Source: Prevotellaceae bacterium
GTDB taxonomy: Bacteria > Bacteroidota > Bacteroidia > Bacteroidales > UBA932
Direction of reading: 5' to 3'
DNA: 10,043 nucleotides
Assembly: GCA_031259225.1 (NCBI GenBank)
Contig: JAIRLT010000063.1
Span: 1 to 10,043 of the forward strand
Shown here one piece after another: positions 1-6,697 of the stretch. The notes under the pieces are model-generated. The model did not search any database and was not told the origin of the DNA. It saw only the letters and a list, made by a program, of their open reading frames with translations. The number at the start of each line of letters is the position of its first letter. The stretch's first letter is position 1. Made by a program: the position numbers and the translations under genes.

Positions 1-15
1 GGACGCGCCAGCCAT

Positions 16-50
16 TTTCAACTTTCAACTTTCAACTTTCAATTTTCAAC
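16..50. repeat. Heptad tandem repeat, unit tttcaac, five copies
   Basis: Five head-to-tail 7-bp units (16-22, 23-29, 30-36, 37-43, 44-50) read tttcaac, with one unit changed to tttcaat. No open frame of note crosses it. It lies in the gene-free stretch downstream of the symporter gene. Function unknown; simple intergenic heptads of this kind can vary in copy number by slippage. Confidence 0.8.
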
Positions 51-56
51 TCCCCC

Positions 57-190
57 GTCATTCCGACCGGAGCACGCGAAGAATGAGCGTGCGGAGCGGA
101 GGGATCTGCCCCAGAACGCAAGGCGGTACAAAGCAGCAAGCGCAGTACGCAGCAGTTTCCTCGACTCCGCTACGCTCCGCTCGGAATGAC
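57..190. repeat. Inverted intergenic repeat with gtcattccga ends
   Basis: The left end gtcattccga (57-66) is the exact reverse complement of the right end tcggaatgac (181-190). The similarity continues inward, with GGAGC/GCTCC-type blocks on both sides (left about 68-72 and 95-101, right about 160-180). The interior is GC-rich and has no convincing gene. The pattern resembles the widespread dispersed intergenic repeats that begin GTCATTCCGAGCGGAGC. I read it as two such units facing each other or one long imperfect palindrome. It is not a terminator for the symporter gene in any obvious way, because no U-tract follows. Confidence 0.65.
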
Positions 191-198
191 GCCACACG

Positions 199-309
199 CG
201 GCAGCCAATTAGAAATTAGAAATCAGAAATTGGGAATTGTTCCGGCGTCAGCCAATTAGAAATTAGAAATTAGAAATCAGAAATTAGAAATTGTGCGGAC
301 GTCAGCCCC
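199..309. repeat. Two blocks of agaaatt heptads separated by a repeated cagccaatt spacer
   Basis: Block one (211-231) has three 7-bp units and block two (258-292) has five, each agaaatt or agaaatc. Each block is preceded by the same cagccaatt sequence (202-210 and 249-257), and the related gcggacgtcagcc follows at 295-307. This is a nested repeat: heptads inside a longer repeated unit. It fills the space just downstream of the symporter stop codon, and no gene is visible in 1-316. Confidence 0.75.
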
Positions 310-316
310 TTTCCAC

Positions 317-1717
317 TTAATGGCTTATTATTTTATCATCCGAATGTTTATCAATATTGTTTAAGTATTTCTTTGTTTCTGCCGCCACTACTCCGCTTAA
401 TAAAATTAAAGCAATAAGATTGGGTATCGCCATTAAGCCATTGGTAATATCTGCAAAATTCCAAATCACATCCAGCGAAAATACCGCGCCGGTGAATATC
501 ATTATTAAATAAGCCACCTTGTAGGGAAGCACTGATTTTCGCCCGAAAAGATATTCAATGGATTTTTCGGCATAGTATGACCAGCCGATAATTGTTGTAA
601 AGGCAAACATTAAAAGGGACAGTCCAAGGATTGTTTCACCGAAAGGTATTTTTGAAAAAGCCAATTGCGTTAAGTTAAAACCGGTAAATCCCGATTGCCA
701 GGCGCCGGTATTTATGATAGCCAAACCGGTGAGCGCACAAACGACTACCGTATCCCAAAATGTTCCGGAAGAGGATACCAATGCTTGCCTGACAGGGTTG
801 CGCGTACGTGTAGCTGCCGCTACAATGGCGGCAGAGCCCAGTCCCGATTCGTTTGAAAATAATCCGCGCGCAACGCCGTAGCGGGCAGCAAGCATGATAA
901 CAGTTCCCGCCGTACCGCCGCCGGCTGCCCGGAGCGAAAATGCCTGGTGAAAAATCAATTTTATACTGTCGAGTAATGTTTCGTAGCCGGTGAACAATAT
1001 AAACAAACATCCCGCCACATAAAAAAATGCCATGAAAGGCACGATACTTTGGCTTACCCGGGCGATGCTTTTTATTCCCCCGATGATTACCAGCCCGGCA
1101 ATTATTGCCAGAGCAAGCCCTATCAATATTTTGGTTTCAACAATTATTCCGAAAATATTTACTTCGGATGCAAAGTGGAATGTGGTAAAAACAGCGTCCT
1201 TTATGGAGTTTGATTGTGTGGACGACCCAATGCCGAAAGCAGCCAGGGCGGCAAAGGCGGCAAACAGGATGCCTAATATTTTCCCGAGTTTTTTATTTTT
1301 CAACCCATATTGCAGGTAATACATCGGTCCGCCGGCAATGCTGCCGTCCTTGCGCATAGTCCTGTATTTTACGGCGAGTAATCCTTCGGCATATTTTGTG
1401 GCTATTCCTAAAATGCCGGTCATCCATACCCAGAATATTGCGCCGGGACCGCCAAGGGCAATGGCGGTGGCTACGCCTACGATATTTCCCGTTCCTATTG
1501 TTGCCGCAAGCGCTGTAGCCAAAGCGCTGAACTGGCTTACATCCCCGTGCGAACCCTTGTCGCGCGCCACGGAAAGACGGATAGCCTTGCCGATATATCT
1601 TTGTACAAAACCAAGCCGGCATGTTAAAAAAATATGCGTTCCGAAAAGGAGTATCAAAAGAGGCCAGTCCCACAGCCAGGAGGATACGTCTGCAATAAAT
1701 TTGGAAATACTGTCCAT
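317..1717 (-). CDS. Sodium:alanine/glycine symporter, AGCS family
   Basis: Predicted inner-membrane permease that imports alanine or glycine together with Na+ (AGCS family). The 466-aa product has the usual family length and many hydrophobic segments. Visible family landmarks are the N-terminal ATIGTGNIVGVATA stretch (about residues 72-85), the highly conserved GGPGAIFWVWMTG...ATKYAEG signature (about 89-112), GGPMYYL (129-135), and GLFSNESGLGSAAIVAAA (about 285-302), which is typical of this family. The ATG at 1717 gives a complete N-terminus, lies behind an A-rich leader and sits 22 nt from a strong promoter match. It is a single-gene unit transcribed divergently from the QueD gene. No clear terminator was seen; repeats follow directly. 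Substrate (Ala, Gly or both) cannot be fixed from sequence. Family assignment is firm. Confidence 0.95.
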   Translation of the reverse strand: MDSISKFIADVSSWLWDWPLLILLFGTHIFLTCRLGFVQRYIGKAIRLSVARDKGSHGDVSQFSALATALAATIGTGNIVGVATAIALGGPGAIFWVWMTGILGIATKYAEGLLAVKYRTMRKDGSIAGGPMYYLQYGLKNKKLGKILGILFAAFAALAAFGIGSSTQSNSIKDAVFTTFHFASEVNIFGIIVETKILIGLALAIIAGLVIIGGIKSIARVSQSIVPFMAFFYVAGCLFILFTGYETLLDSIKLIFHQAFSLRAAGGGTAGTVIMLAARYGVARGLFSNESGLGSAAIVAAATRTRNPVRQALVSSSGTFWDTVVVCALTGLAIINTGAWQSGFTGFNLTQLAFSKIPFGETILGLSLLMFAFTTIIGWSYYAEKSIEYLFGRKSVLPYKVAYLIMIFTGAVFSLDVIWNFADITNGLMAIPNLIALILLSGVVAAETKKYLNNIDKHSDDKIISH

Positions 1718-1739
1718 AGGATTTTTTGTATGTTATTTG

Positions 1740-1770
1740 CAAAGGTAGTTTTTTTCAAGGGAACGCCAAA
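1740..1770 (-). promoter_or_regulatory. Bacteroidota-type promoter of the symporter gene
   Basis: On the minus strand the -33 box TTTG (complement of 1767-1770) and the -7 box TACCTTTG (complement of 1740-1747) are separated by exactly 19 bp. This matches the TTTG-N19-TAnnTTTG consensus of the Bacteroidota housekeeping sigma factor. Transcription would start only about 10-15 nt upstream of the ATG at 1717. Confidence 0.75.
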
Positions 1771-1803
1771 CCTTTTAATCCGGAAATCATGAAATCTTTT
1801 TCG

Positions 1804-1811
1804 TACCTTTG
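1804..1811 (+). promoter_or_regulatory. Possible -7 box of the queD promoter
   Basis: TACCTTTG matches the TAnnTTTG -7 box and lies 17 nt before the queD ATG, which would give a very short leader. No TTTG is found at the expected -33 position (about 1781-1784), so this promoter is either weak, activator-dependent or a chance match. Confidence 0.45.
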
Positions 1812-1828
1812 CCACCGAGAAAAACAAT

Positions 1829-2263
1829 ATGACAGCAATCCGTTTAACCAAGAAATTTACTTTTGAAATGGCGCATGCGTTGCCGGGCTATGACGGCAAG
1901 TGCCGCCACATTCATGGACATTCCTATATATTATATGTGACGGTAAAAGGCGTTCCGGAAGCCGACCCTGCGCATCCGAAGTACGGCATGGTGATGGATT
2001 TTACGGAACTGAAAAATATCGTCCACCGGCAGATTATCGACCGGTTAGACCATGCGTTATTGTTGCGCCGCGACGCGCCGGTGGCTGACGAATTGGCTGC
2101 CGCTTATGAGAAAGTGGAAACAGTGCCGTACCAGCCGACCTGCGAAAATATGGTTATCGCTTTTGTGGATACCCTGAAAGCCGCTTTGCCCTGCCGGGTG
2201 TCGCTGCACAGTATCCGCCTCTGCGAAACCGCTACCTCCTGCGCCGAATGGTATGAGGACTGA
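1829..2263 (+). CDS. queD: 6-carboxytetrahydropterin synthase / PTPS family (QueD-like)
   Basis: Cytosolic zinc enzyme of the 6-pyruvoyl-tetrahydropterin synthase family. In bacteria it most often acts as QueD, converting dihydroneopterin triphosphate to 6-carboxytetrahydropterin for queuosine and other deazapurines. Of the 144 residues, the expected zinc ligands are His16 (FEMAHAL) and His29/His31 (HIHGH). The catalytic Cys is Cys25, four residues before the HGH. Asp74-His75 (LDHALL) supply the usual Asp/His pair, and PTCEN (103-107) and CETATS (132-137) match the substrate-binding glutamate motifs. The ATG at 1829 gives a complete N-terminus. The gene lies 54 bp before polA on the same strand with no visible promoter between them, so co-transcription is likely. 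No other queuosine genes are in the window, so QueD rather than another PTPS activity is inferred from bacterial context. Confidence 0.88.
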   Translation: MTAIRLTKKFTFEMAHALPGYDGKCRHIHGHSYILYVTVKGVPEADPAHPKYGMVMDFTELKNIVHRQIIDRLDHALLLRRDAPVADELAAAYEKVETVPYQPTCENMVIAFVDTLKAALPCRVSLHSIRLCETATSCAEWYED

Positions 2264-2288
2264 CGCCTAATATTCATAATTCTTCCGG

Positions 2289-2313
2289 CATTAGCAATTA
2301 GAAAATAGAAATC
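2289..2313 (+). repeat. Degenerate copy of the agaaat heptad motif before polA
   Basis: The short queD-polA gap contains gcaattagaaaatagaaatc, which closely resembles the heptad blocks at 211-292. It sits immediately upstream of the polA ATG at 2318. It may be a dispersed repeat remnant or simply an A-rich translation-enhancing leader. Confidence 0.4.
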
Positions 2314-2317
2314 AACA

Positions 2318-5101
2318 ATGAACCTTTATTTGATAGACGGGCATGCGTTAATTTACCGCGCATATTATGCATTCCTCAAACGCCCAATCACGACGTCCGG
2401 CGGCGTGGAAACGTCGGCTATTTACGGCTTCATACGGTCGGTAATGGATTTGATGGCGCAGGAAAAACCGTCGCACCTTATCGTAGTGTTTGACCCGGGC
2501 GGTAAAACTTTCCGGCACGAAAAATATCCCCTGTACAAAGCCAACCGGCAGGAAACGCCCGACGTCATTAAAATGTCAATACCGGTGGTAAAGGAAATGC
2601 TTGCGGCATTCCGCATCCCGGTAATTACCAAAGAGGGCTACGAAGCCGACGATGTGATTGGCACTATTGCCAAACAGGCGGAGCAGGAGGGCTACGATGT
2701 ATTCATGATTACGCCCGACAAGGATTACGGGCAATTAGTATCCGACCATATTTTTATCTGCAAACCGCAAACGGCGGGGAAACTGGAACGCATCGGCGTG
2801 GATGAAATCAAGGCAAAATACCTTATCGAACGCCCCGAGCAGGTGATAGACGTGCTTACTTTGTGGGGCGACGCTTCCGATAATGTTCCCGGCGTGGACG
2901 GCATCGGCGAAGCGCGCGCTAAAAAACTTATTTCTACTTTCGGCAGCGTCGAAAATTTATTGCAGCACACGGAAATGTTGCCCGAACAGCAACGCACCGC
3001 AGTGGAAGCCGCCCGCGCGCATTTGCCGTTGTCGAAAGAATTAATCACTATCGATACGCATGTGCCTGTGGAATGGAGCGGGGAGGCAGCCGCCGTATGC
3101 CGCCCGGATACGGAACGGCTGAAAGAATTATTTGCCAAATATGAATTTGCTTCATTGATGCCCTTCCTGCCGGGACTGGTCGGGGAACAGCCGAAACCGG
3201 CTGCTCCCCGACCGTCCGCAACGCACGGGCAATTGAGCTTATTCGGCGATGTGCCTGCAGAAGTAACGCCCGCCGCCTCGTCGTACTATGCAACGATTGC
3301 CGGCACGCCGCATCACTACCGCATTGCGCAAAGCGAAGAAGAAATAAAGGCGCTGGCACAGGCATTGCAAGCAAGCGCCTCGTTTTGTTTCGACACGGAA
3401 ACTACCGGCATCGAACCGATGAAAAGTGAACTGGTGGGGCTGTCGTTTTCCATTGCCGCGCACGAAGGTTGGTACGTGCCTGTTCCCGCCAACCGGGAAG
3501 CAACGAAGAAAATACTGCAACCGCTAAAGCCCCTGTTCGAACAGGCGGATAAACCGAAAATCGGGCAAAACATAAAATTCGACATCCTGATGTTGAAACA
3601 GTATGATATCGAAGTGCAGGGCTTCCTGTATGACACCATGCTCATGCACTACCTTCTCGACCCCGAAGGCAGCCACAACATGACCGCATTAAGCCATGCC
3701 TACCTGCACTACCACCCGGTGGAAATCGCAGAACTCATCGGCAAGAAAGGCGTCCTGCAAAGTTCCATGTCGCAGGTGCCGTTGGAAAAAATAGCGGAAT
3801 ATGCCGCCGAAGACGCTGATATAACATGGCAATTAAAGTCTGTACTGGAAACCGAATTAGTCAACAATAATTTATTTCACCTTTACAAAACCATTGAAAT
3901 GCCGCTGGTGTACGTGCTCGTGGACATGGAATTTGAAGGCGTAAAAATCGACGTGCCGGCGCTGCACGGATATGGGAAGGAACTGCAAATACAGTTACAG
4001 GAACTCGATAAAGAGATAAAAGAACTGACGGGCGTGCCGGAATTGAATATTTCTTCGCCGCGGCAATTGGGCGCTGTGCTGTTCGACAAACTGAAATTAC
4101 CCATCCAGAAGAAAACGCGCACCAAACAATATGCCACCGACGAAAAAACTTTGCAATCGCTGGTGGATGAACATCCGGTTATCCCGAAGATTTTGTCGTT
4201 CCGTTCGCTGCACAAATTACTTTCGAGCTATATCGAAGCATTGCCGGCGCTGGTGAACAAGCGCACCGGAAAAATTCATACCACCTACAACCAGTTTGTA
4301 ACCTCCACCGGCCGCCTGAGTTCGAACCATCCCAACCTGCAAAATATCCCGATACGCGACGAAAATGGTCGCGAAATCCGCAAGGCATTTATCGCAAGCG
4401 ATGCGCAGCACGTCCTCCTCTCGGTGGACTATTCGCAGATAGAACTCCGCTTGATGGCGCACCTGAGCAAAGACCTGCACATGCTCGAAGCCTTCGGGCG
4501 CAACGAAGATATACATGCCGCCACAGCCGCAAAAATCTTTCATGAACCATTGGAAAAGGTAACGCGTGAACAGCGCCGGCAGGCAAAGACCGCCAACTTC
4601 GGGATTATTTACGGTATCTCTCATTTCGGACTGGCGCAACAGTTGCGGGTTCCGAGGGAAGAAGCAAAAAAATTGATTGACGGCTATTTTGCCACTTACC
4701 CGGGAGTGAAAAATTACATGGATAAAGCAATCCTTTCCGCCGAACAGCAGGGGTTTGTAACCACTATTTTCGGGCGTATCCGCAAATTGCGCGACATCCA
4801 CTCCCGCAACATGACGGTGCGCGGCTATGCACAGCGCAATGCCATCAATGCCCCCATACAAGGATCTGCCGCCGATATTATCAAAATTGCGATGATAAGG
4901 GTGTATGAACAATTGAAGCAACACCACTTGCAATCGCGCCTCATCCTGCAAGTACACGATGAACTGGTACTCGACGTCTTTCTGCCGGAATTGGAGGAAT
5001 TGAAGAAAATCGTGCAACATGAAATGGAAAATGCCGCCCCCTTAAAAGTCCCGCTGCTGGCGGAAATGGGCGTTGGCAACAATTGGCTGGAAGCACACTG
5101 A
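2318..5101 (+). CDS. polA: DNA polymerase I (5'-nuclease, 3'-5' exonuclease and polymerase)
   Basis: Replication and repair polymerase that removes RNA primers and fills gaps. All three domains are visible in the 927 residues, close to the usual length. The N-terminal 5' nuclease has Asp7, GYEADD (107-112), DKD (134-136), GDASDN (184-189) and a helix-hairpin-helix GVDGIG. The proofreading domain is intact: Exo I DTE (359-361), Exo II NIKFD (Asp422), Exo III YAAED (Tyr495, Asp499). The polymerase has motif A VDYSQIELR (Asp704), motif B RRQAKTANFGIIYG (Lys757, Phe761, Tyr765) and motif C QVHDE (Asp881). The Phe at 761 is the residue typical of enzymes that discriminate against dideoxynucleotides. 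The many antisense open frames inside it are shadows. The N-terminus at 2318 aligns with the normal family start. Probably co-transcribed with queD. Confidence 0.98.
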   Translation: MNLYLIDGHALIYRAYYAFLKRPITTSGGVETSAIYGFIRSVMDLMAQEKPSHLIVVFDPGGKTFRHEKYPLYKANRQETPDVIKMSIPVVKEMLAAFRIPVITKEGYEADDVIGTIAKQAEQEGYDVFMITPDKDYGQLVSDHIFICKPQTAGKLERIGVDEIKAKYLIERPEQVIDVLTLWGDASDNVPGVDGIGEARAKKLISTFGSVENLLQHTEMLPEQQRTAVEAARAHLPLSKELITIDTHVPVEWSGEAAAVCRPDTERLKELFAKYEFASLMPFLPGLVGEQPKPAAPRPSATHGQLSLFGDVPAEVTPAASSYYATIAGTPHHYRIAQSEEEIKALAQALQASASFCFDTETTGIEPMKSELVGLSFSIAAHEGWYVPVPANREATKKILQPLKPLFEQADKPKIGQNIKFDILMLKQYDIEVQGFLYDTMLMHYLLDPEGSHNMTALSHAYLHYHPVEIAELIGKKGVLQSSMSQVPLEKIAEYAAEDADITWQLKSVLETELVNNNLFHLYKTIEMPLVYVLVDMEFEGVKIDVPALHGYGKELQIQLQELDKEIKELTGVPELNISSPRQLGAVLFDKLKLPIQKKTRTKQYATDEKTLQSLVDEHPVIPKILSFRSLHKLLSSYIEALPALVNKRTGKIHTTYNQFVTSTGRLSSNHPNLQNIPIRDENGREIRKAFIASDAQHVLLSVDYSQIELRLMAHLSKDLHMLEAFGRNEDIHAATAAKIFHEPLEKVTREQRRQAKTANFGIIYGISHFGLAQQLRVPREEAKKLIDGYFATYPGVKNYMDKAILSAEQQGFVTTIFGRIRKLRDIHSRNMTVRGYAQRNAINAPIQGSAADIIKIAMIRVYEQLKQHHLQSRLILQVHDELVLDVFLPELEELKKIVQHEMENAAPLKVPLLAEMGVGNNWLEAH

Positions 5102-5157
5102 ACGGATTTACAGATTTAGCTGGCGCAGGAAAAAATCGAAAAACAAATGAAATAAAA

Positions 5158-5188
5158 TTTGGAATTAAAAAATAAAGTAATATATTTG
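5158..5188 (+). promoter_or_regulatory. Bacteroidota-type promoter for the structured leader and FISUMP gene
   Basis: A -33 box TTTG (5158-5161) and a -7 box TATATTTG (5181-5188) are spaced exactly 19 bp apart, a full match to TTTG-N19-TAnnTTTG. It lies 57 bp after the polA stop. Initiation is expected near 5193-5197, leaving about 310 nt of untranslated RNA before the ATG at 5507. No promoter of similar quality was seen closer to that ATG. Confidence 0.7.
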
Positions 5189-5217
5189 TAGCGTTATTAA
5201 ATGTTCTTTATGTATCG

Positions 5218-5317
5218 TGTTAGAAACTTGAGAAAATTCAACATCCGTTTTTAATTCATGTGTATAACGTGAATTGTAATTTATTTTGCGGATGTGGGTT
5301 TCTCAAGACCTCTAACA
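5218..5317 (+). repeat. Hairpin A: imperfect inverted repeat with 23 paired positions
   Basis: Three matched blocks form the stem: tgttaga (5218-5224) with tctaaca (5311-5317), cttgagaaa (5227-5235) with tttctcaag (5299-5307), and acatccg (5241-5247) with cggatgt (5289-5295). They are separated by small internal loops. The 41-nt loop could add a small inner stem, aattca (5253-5258) with tgaatt (5270-5275). No U-tract follows directly, so it is not a plain terminator. Confidence 0.75.
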
Positions 5318-5339
5318 ATTATAAATTAAAATTCACGTT
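5266..5339 (+). repeat. Helix B: loop of hairpin A complementary to downstream sequence
   Basis: Positions 5266-5284 inside the loop of hairpin A pair with 5321-5339 at 18 of 19 positions (blocks aacgtgaatt with aattcacgtt, and taatttat with ataaatta). The right arm of hairpin A lies between these strands. Only 3 nt separate the end of hairpin A from the downstream strand, so full formation of both helices is sterically unlikely. Confidence 0.65.
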
Positions 5340-5355
5340 TTCGTTTTTAGCAAAT

Positions 5356-5444
5356 CCCACAAACATTGTAGAAATCGTGAAAGTGGCAATGAAAAAAAAA
5401 TTGCAGCAGGGGATTGTTTTATAAATATCGTTTGTGTTTGTGGG
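5356..5444 (+). repeat. Helix C: loop of hairpin D complementary to upstream sequence
   Basis: cccacaaaca (5356-5365) is a perfect 10-nt complement of tgtttgtggg (5435-5444), and the latter lies within the 27-nt loop of hairpin D. This gives a pseudoknot-type topology that mirrors helix B on hairpin A. A 10-nt match is weaker evidence than the longer pairings. Confidence 0.5.
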
Positions 5445-5474
5445 TACGTGTATAAAACAATCCCAGCGCTGCAA
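5401..5474 (+). repeat. Hairpin D: inverted repeat with a perfect 14-bp inner stem
   Basis: gggattgttttata (5410-5423) pairs perfectly with tataaaacaatccc (5451-5464), and ttgcagc (5401-5407) with gctgcaa (5468-5474), giving 21 pairs around a small asymmetric bulge and a 27-nt loop. It ends 32 nt before the FISUMP ATG. On the plus strand no U-tract follows. On the minus strand the stem is followed directly by nine T residues (complement of 5392-5400), so it has the form of an intrinsic terminator for leftward transcription, although no leftward gene is visible nearby. Confidence 0.75.
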
Positions 5475-5506
5475 AAAAAGTAATAACAATAAAAAAACAA
5501 AAAATT

Positions 5507-6619
5507 ATGAGAACAAAAATTTTCTTTTTCGCAATGTTTGCAAACGTTGCAGCAAGCGCTACCGTAATGGTAACGCCAATCAGTACAGATTATGCTACAA
5601 AAAAAGTAACTTTCAAAGTGGCATGGACAAACACCCCCACTGCGCCGTATAATAACTGCGTACGGATATGGATAGATTTCTGTCCGATAAACGGCGTTAT
5701 GTCCCAAAGTTTTTCGACAGCGACTGTTATCAGCCCTGTTAAAATAGGCGGGAATGGGACGATTACCAATATCACTACGAGGGGCTTTTTTATTGAATAT
5801 AACGCCACCAACACCGGCACAACCGTTACCGCCACGTTGGACAATGCACCCGCCGGCAAATTCAACTGGTGCGCCTACAGCAACGACTACCCGCCGAATG
5901 TTATTGCGAATACCAATGGCTCTTATACATTAGCCGGCACTCCGCCATTTGAATTGATTGCAGCTAATGGTAATAGTACGCAAATGGTAACCGGAAAAAC
6001 AATTGCCGCTTCCGATTTAACTTTAAATCCGGCAACGATAACAGATGCAACAGGCTATCCCGGACTTTGGTGTCCTTATACAGGAAACGATTTGTATATG
6101 GATGCCGACCATCGTTGCCGGCAACGCCAAAGCGGCGCAAAAAATTGGGAAGCATGGATAAAAGATAGCCGGGATGCGCAAGTTTACCGTATAGTGCAAT
6201 TTTCCGATGGTAGTTGGTGGTTTGTTAATAATTTAAATTATGCGCCAACCAGAACGACAGTCTGTGATGGTATGAGCATGTACAATCGTGCTAATAAAAA
6301 TACGAGTTGCCCGTCAGGTTGGCGATTACATACCTTAAATGAAGCTATCCATAGGTGGACAAATACAAATACGGTATTTTATGAAGATGCTGATCCCTGG
6401 GGTGGCGGCTTACAACATAACCCAGATTATATTGATGGACAGTGTAGAATTGGTACTAGTAGTTTTGTTGTGTCGGATTGTACGTGTCATCTCGCTTTAC
6501 ATACAGAAACATCAGGATATGTTTCTTTCTGTAACCACCTTACGTGCAATGAACCATCATATGATAAAGACTGCTGTTCCACAACAATGGCTCACATTCT
6601 TCGTTGCCGAACGAACTGA
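5507..6619 (+). CDS. Exported Cys-rich protein with a FISUMP-like (TIGR02145-type) domain
   Basis: Predicted exported protein of unknown function, 370 aa. Residues 1-18 form a short signal peptide (basic start, IFFFAMFANVAA core, ASA before a likely cleavage site). Residues about 20-145 look like a beta-rich module (FKVAWTNTP, GTITNITTRGFFIEY, APAGKFNWCAYSNDYPP). From about 217 the pattern DSRDAQVYRIVQFSDGSWWFVNNLNY followed by SCPSGWRLHTLNEA (267-280) matches the FISUMP (Fibrobacter succinogenes major paralogous) domain form DxRDGxxYxxVxIGxQxWxxxNLNY...CPxGWxLP. The C-terminal third is unusually rich in Cys (313, 325, 327, 342, 347, 356, 357, 367) and ends in LRCRTN, comparable to the RCxR-type endings common in FISUMP proteins, so the gene appears complete. 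The ATG at 5507 follows an A-rich leader and hairpin D. The adjacent PorP/SprF-like fragment hints at past cell-surface or type IX secretion context, but no T9SS sorting domain is evident. Confidence 0.75.
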   Translation: MRTKIFFFAMFANVAASATVMVTPISTDYATKKVTFKVAWTNTPTAPYNNCVRIWIDFCPINGVMSQSFSTATVISPVKIGGNGTITNITTRGFFIEYNATNTGTTVTATLDNAPAGKFNWCAYSNDYPPNVIANTNGSYTLAGTPPFELIAANGNSTQMVTGKTIAASDLTLNPATITDATGYPGLWCPYTGNDLYMDADHRCRQRQSGAKNWEAWIKDSRDAQVYRIVQFSDGSWWFVNNLNYAPTRTTVCDGMSMYNRANKNTSCPSGWRLHTLNEAIHRWTNTNTVFYEDADPWGGGLQHNPDYIDGQCRIGTSSFVVSDCTCHLALHTETSGYVSFCNHLTCNEPSYDKDCCSTTMAHILRCRTN

Positions 6620-6697
6620 AACGTAAAGACTTCTTTGTAAAATATACTGGAATTATGATACGGAGATGTTGTGCCTTAATTATTGATTATGTAAATA

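Larger units (their letters stand above)
5195..5506 (+). promoter_or_regulatory. Long structured 5' leader, candidate cis-regulatory RNA
   Basis: This AT-rich, gene-free stretch lies between the promoter at 5158-5188 and the FISUMP gene. It holds four long complementary pairings, listed separately: hairpin 5218-5317, crossing helix 5266-5284 with 5321-5339, crossing helix 5356-5365 with 5435-5444, and hairpin 5401-5474. Because two pairings cross two hairpins, not all can form fully together, which is the layout expected of a switching or attenuating leader. The last 30 nt are A-rich, as in ordinary Bacteroidota ribosome-entry leaders. I do not recognise a known riboswitch or leader family. 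A DNA-level role (protein-binding or recombination palindromes) is the main alternative. Confidence 0.5.

Noticed and set aside
16..292. CRISPR array
   Set aside because: Units are 7 bp, directly adjacent, with no unique spacers and no cas genes nearby.
4217..5020. 267-aa open frame on the minus strand inside polA
   Set aside because: It is fully antisense to highly conserved polymerase motifs and has no recognisable domains; it is a shadow of polA codon use.
5218..5317. Integron attC-like recombination site (GTTAGA / TCTAAC ends)
   Set aside because: An attC site starts with RYYYAAC and ends with GTTRRRY. Here the order is reversed (GTTAGA at the left, TCTAAC at the right), and there is no integron integrase in the window.
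5218..5474. Phase-variable invertible promoter
   Set aside because: The stretches between the inverted-repeat arms are only 27-41 bp and the promoter at 5158-5188 lies outside them, unlike known Bacteroides invertible promoters.
5401..5480. Hairpin D as a plus-strand terminator
   Set aside because: The plus strand after the stem is A-rich rather than U-rich, and the FISUMP gene starts 32 nt later.
5333..5707. 124-aa minus-strand open frame across the leader
   Set aside because: Cys/Tyr/Phe-rich composition typical of a translated AT-rich noncoding strand; it overlaps the inverted repeats and the FISUMP start and shows no family features.
6339..6626. Second frame inside the 3' part of the FISUMP gene as evidence of a frameshift
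   Set aside because: The main frame keeps the CPSGW motif and ends in an RCxR-like tail, so it appears complete; the other frame has no FISUMP-like content.
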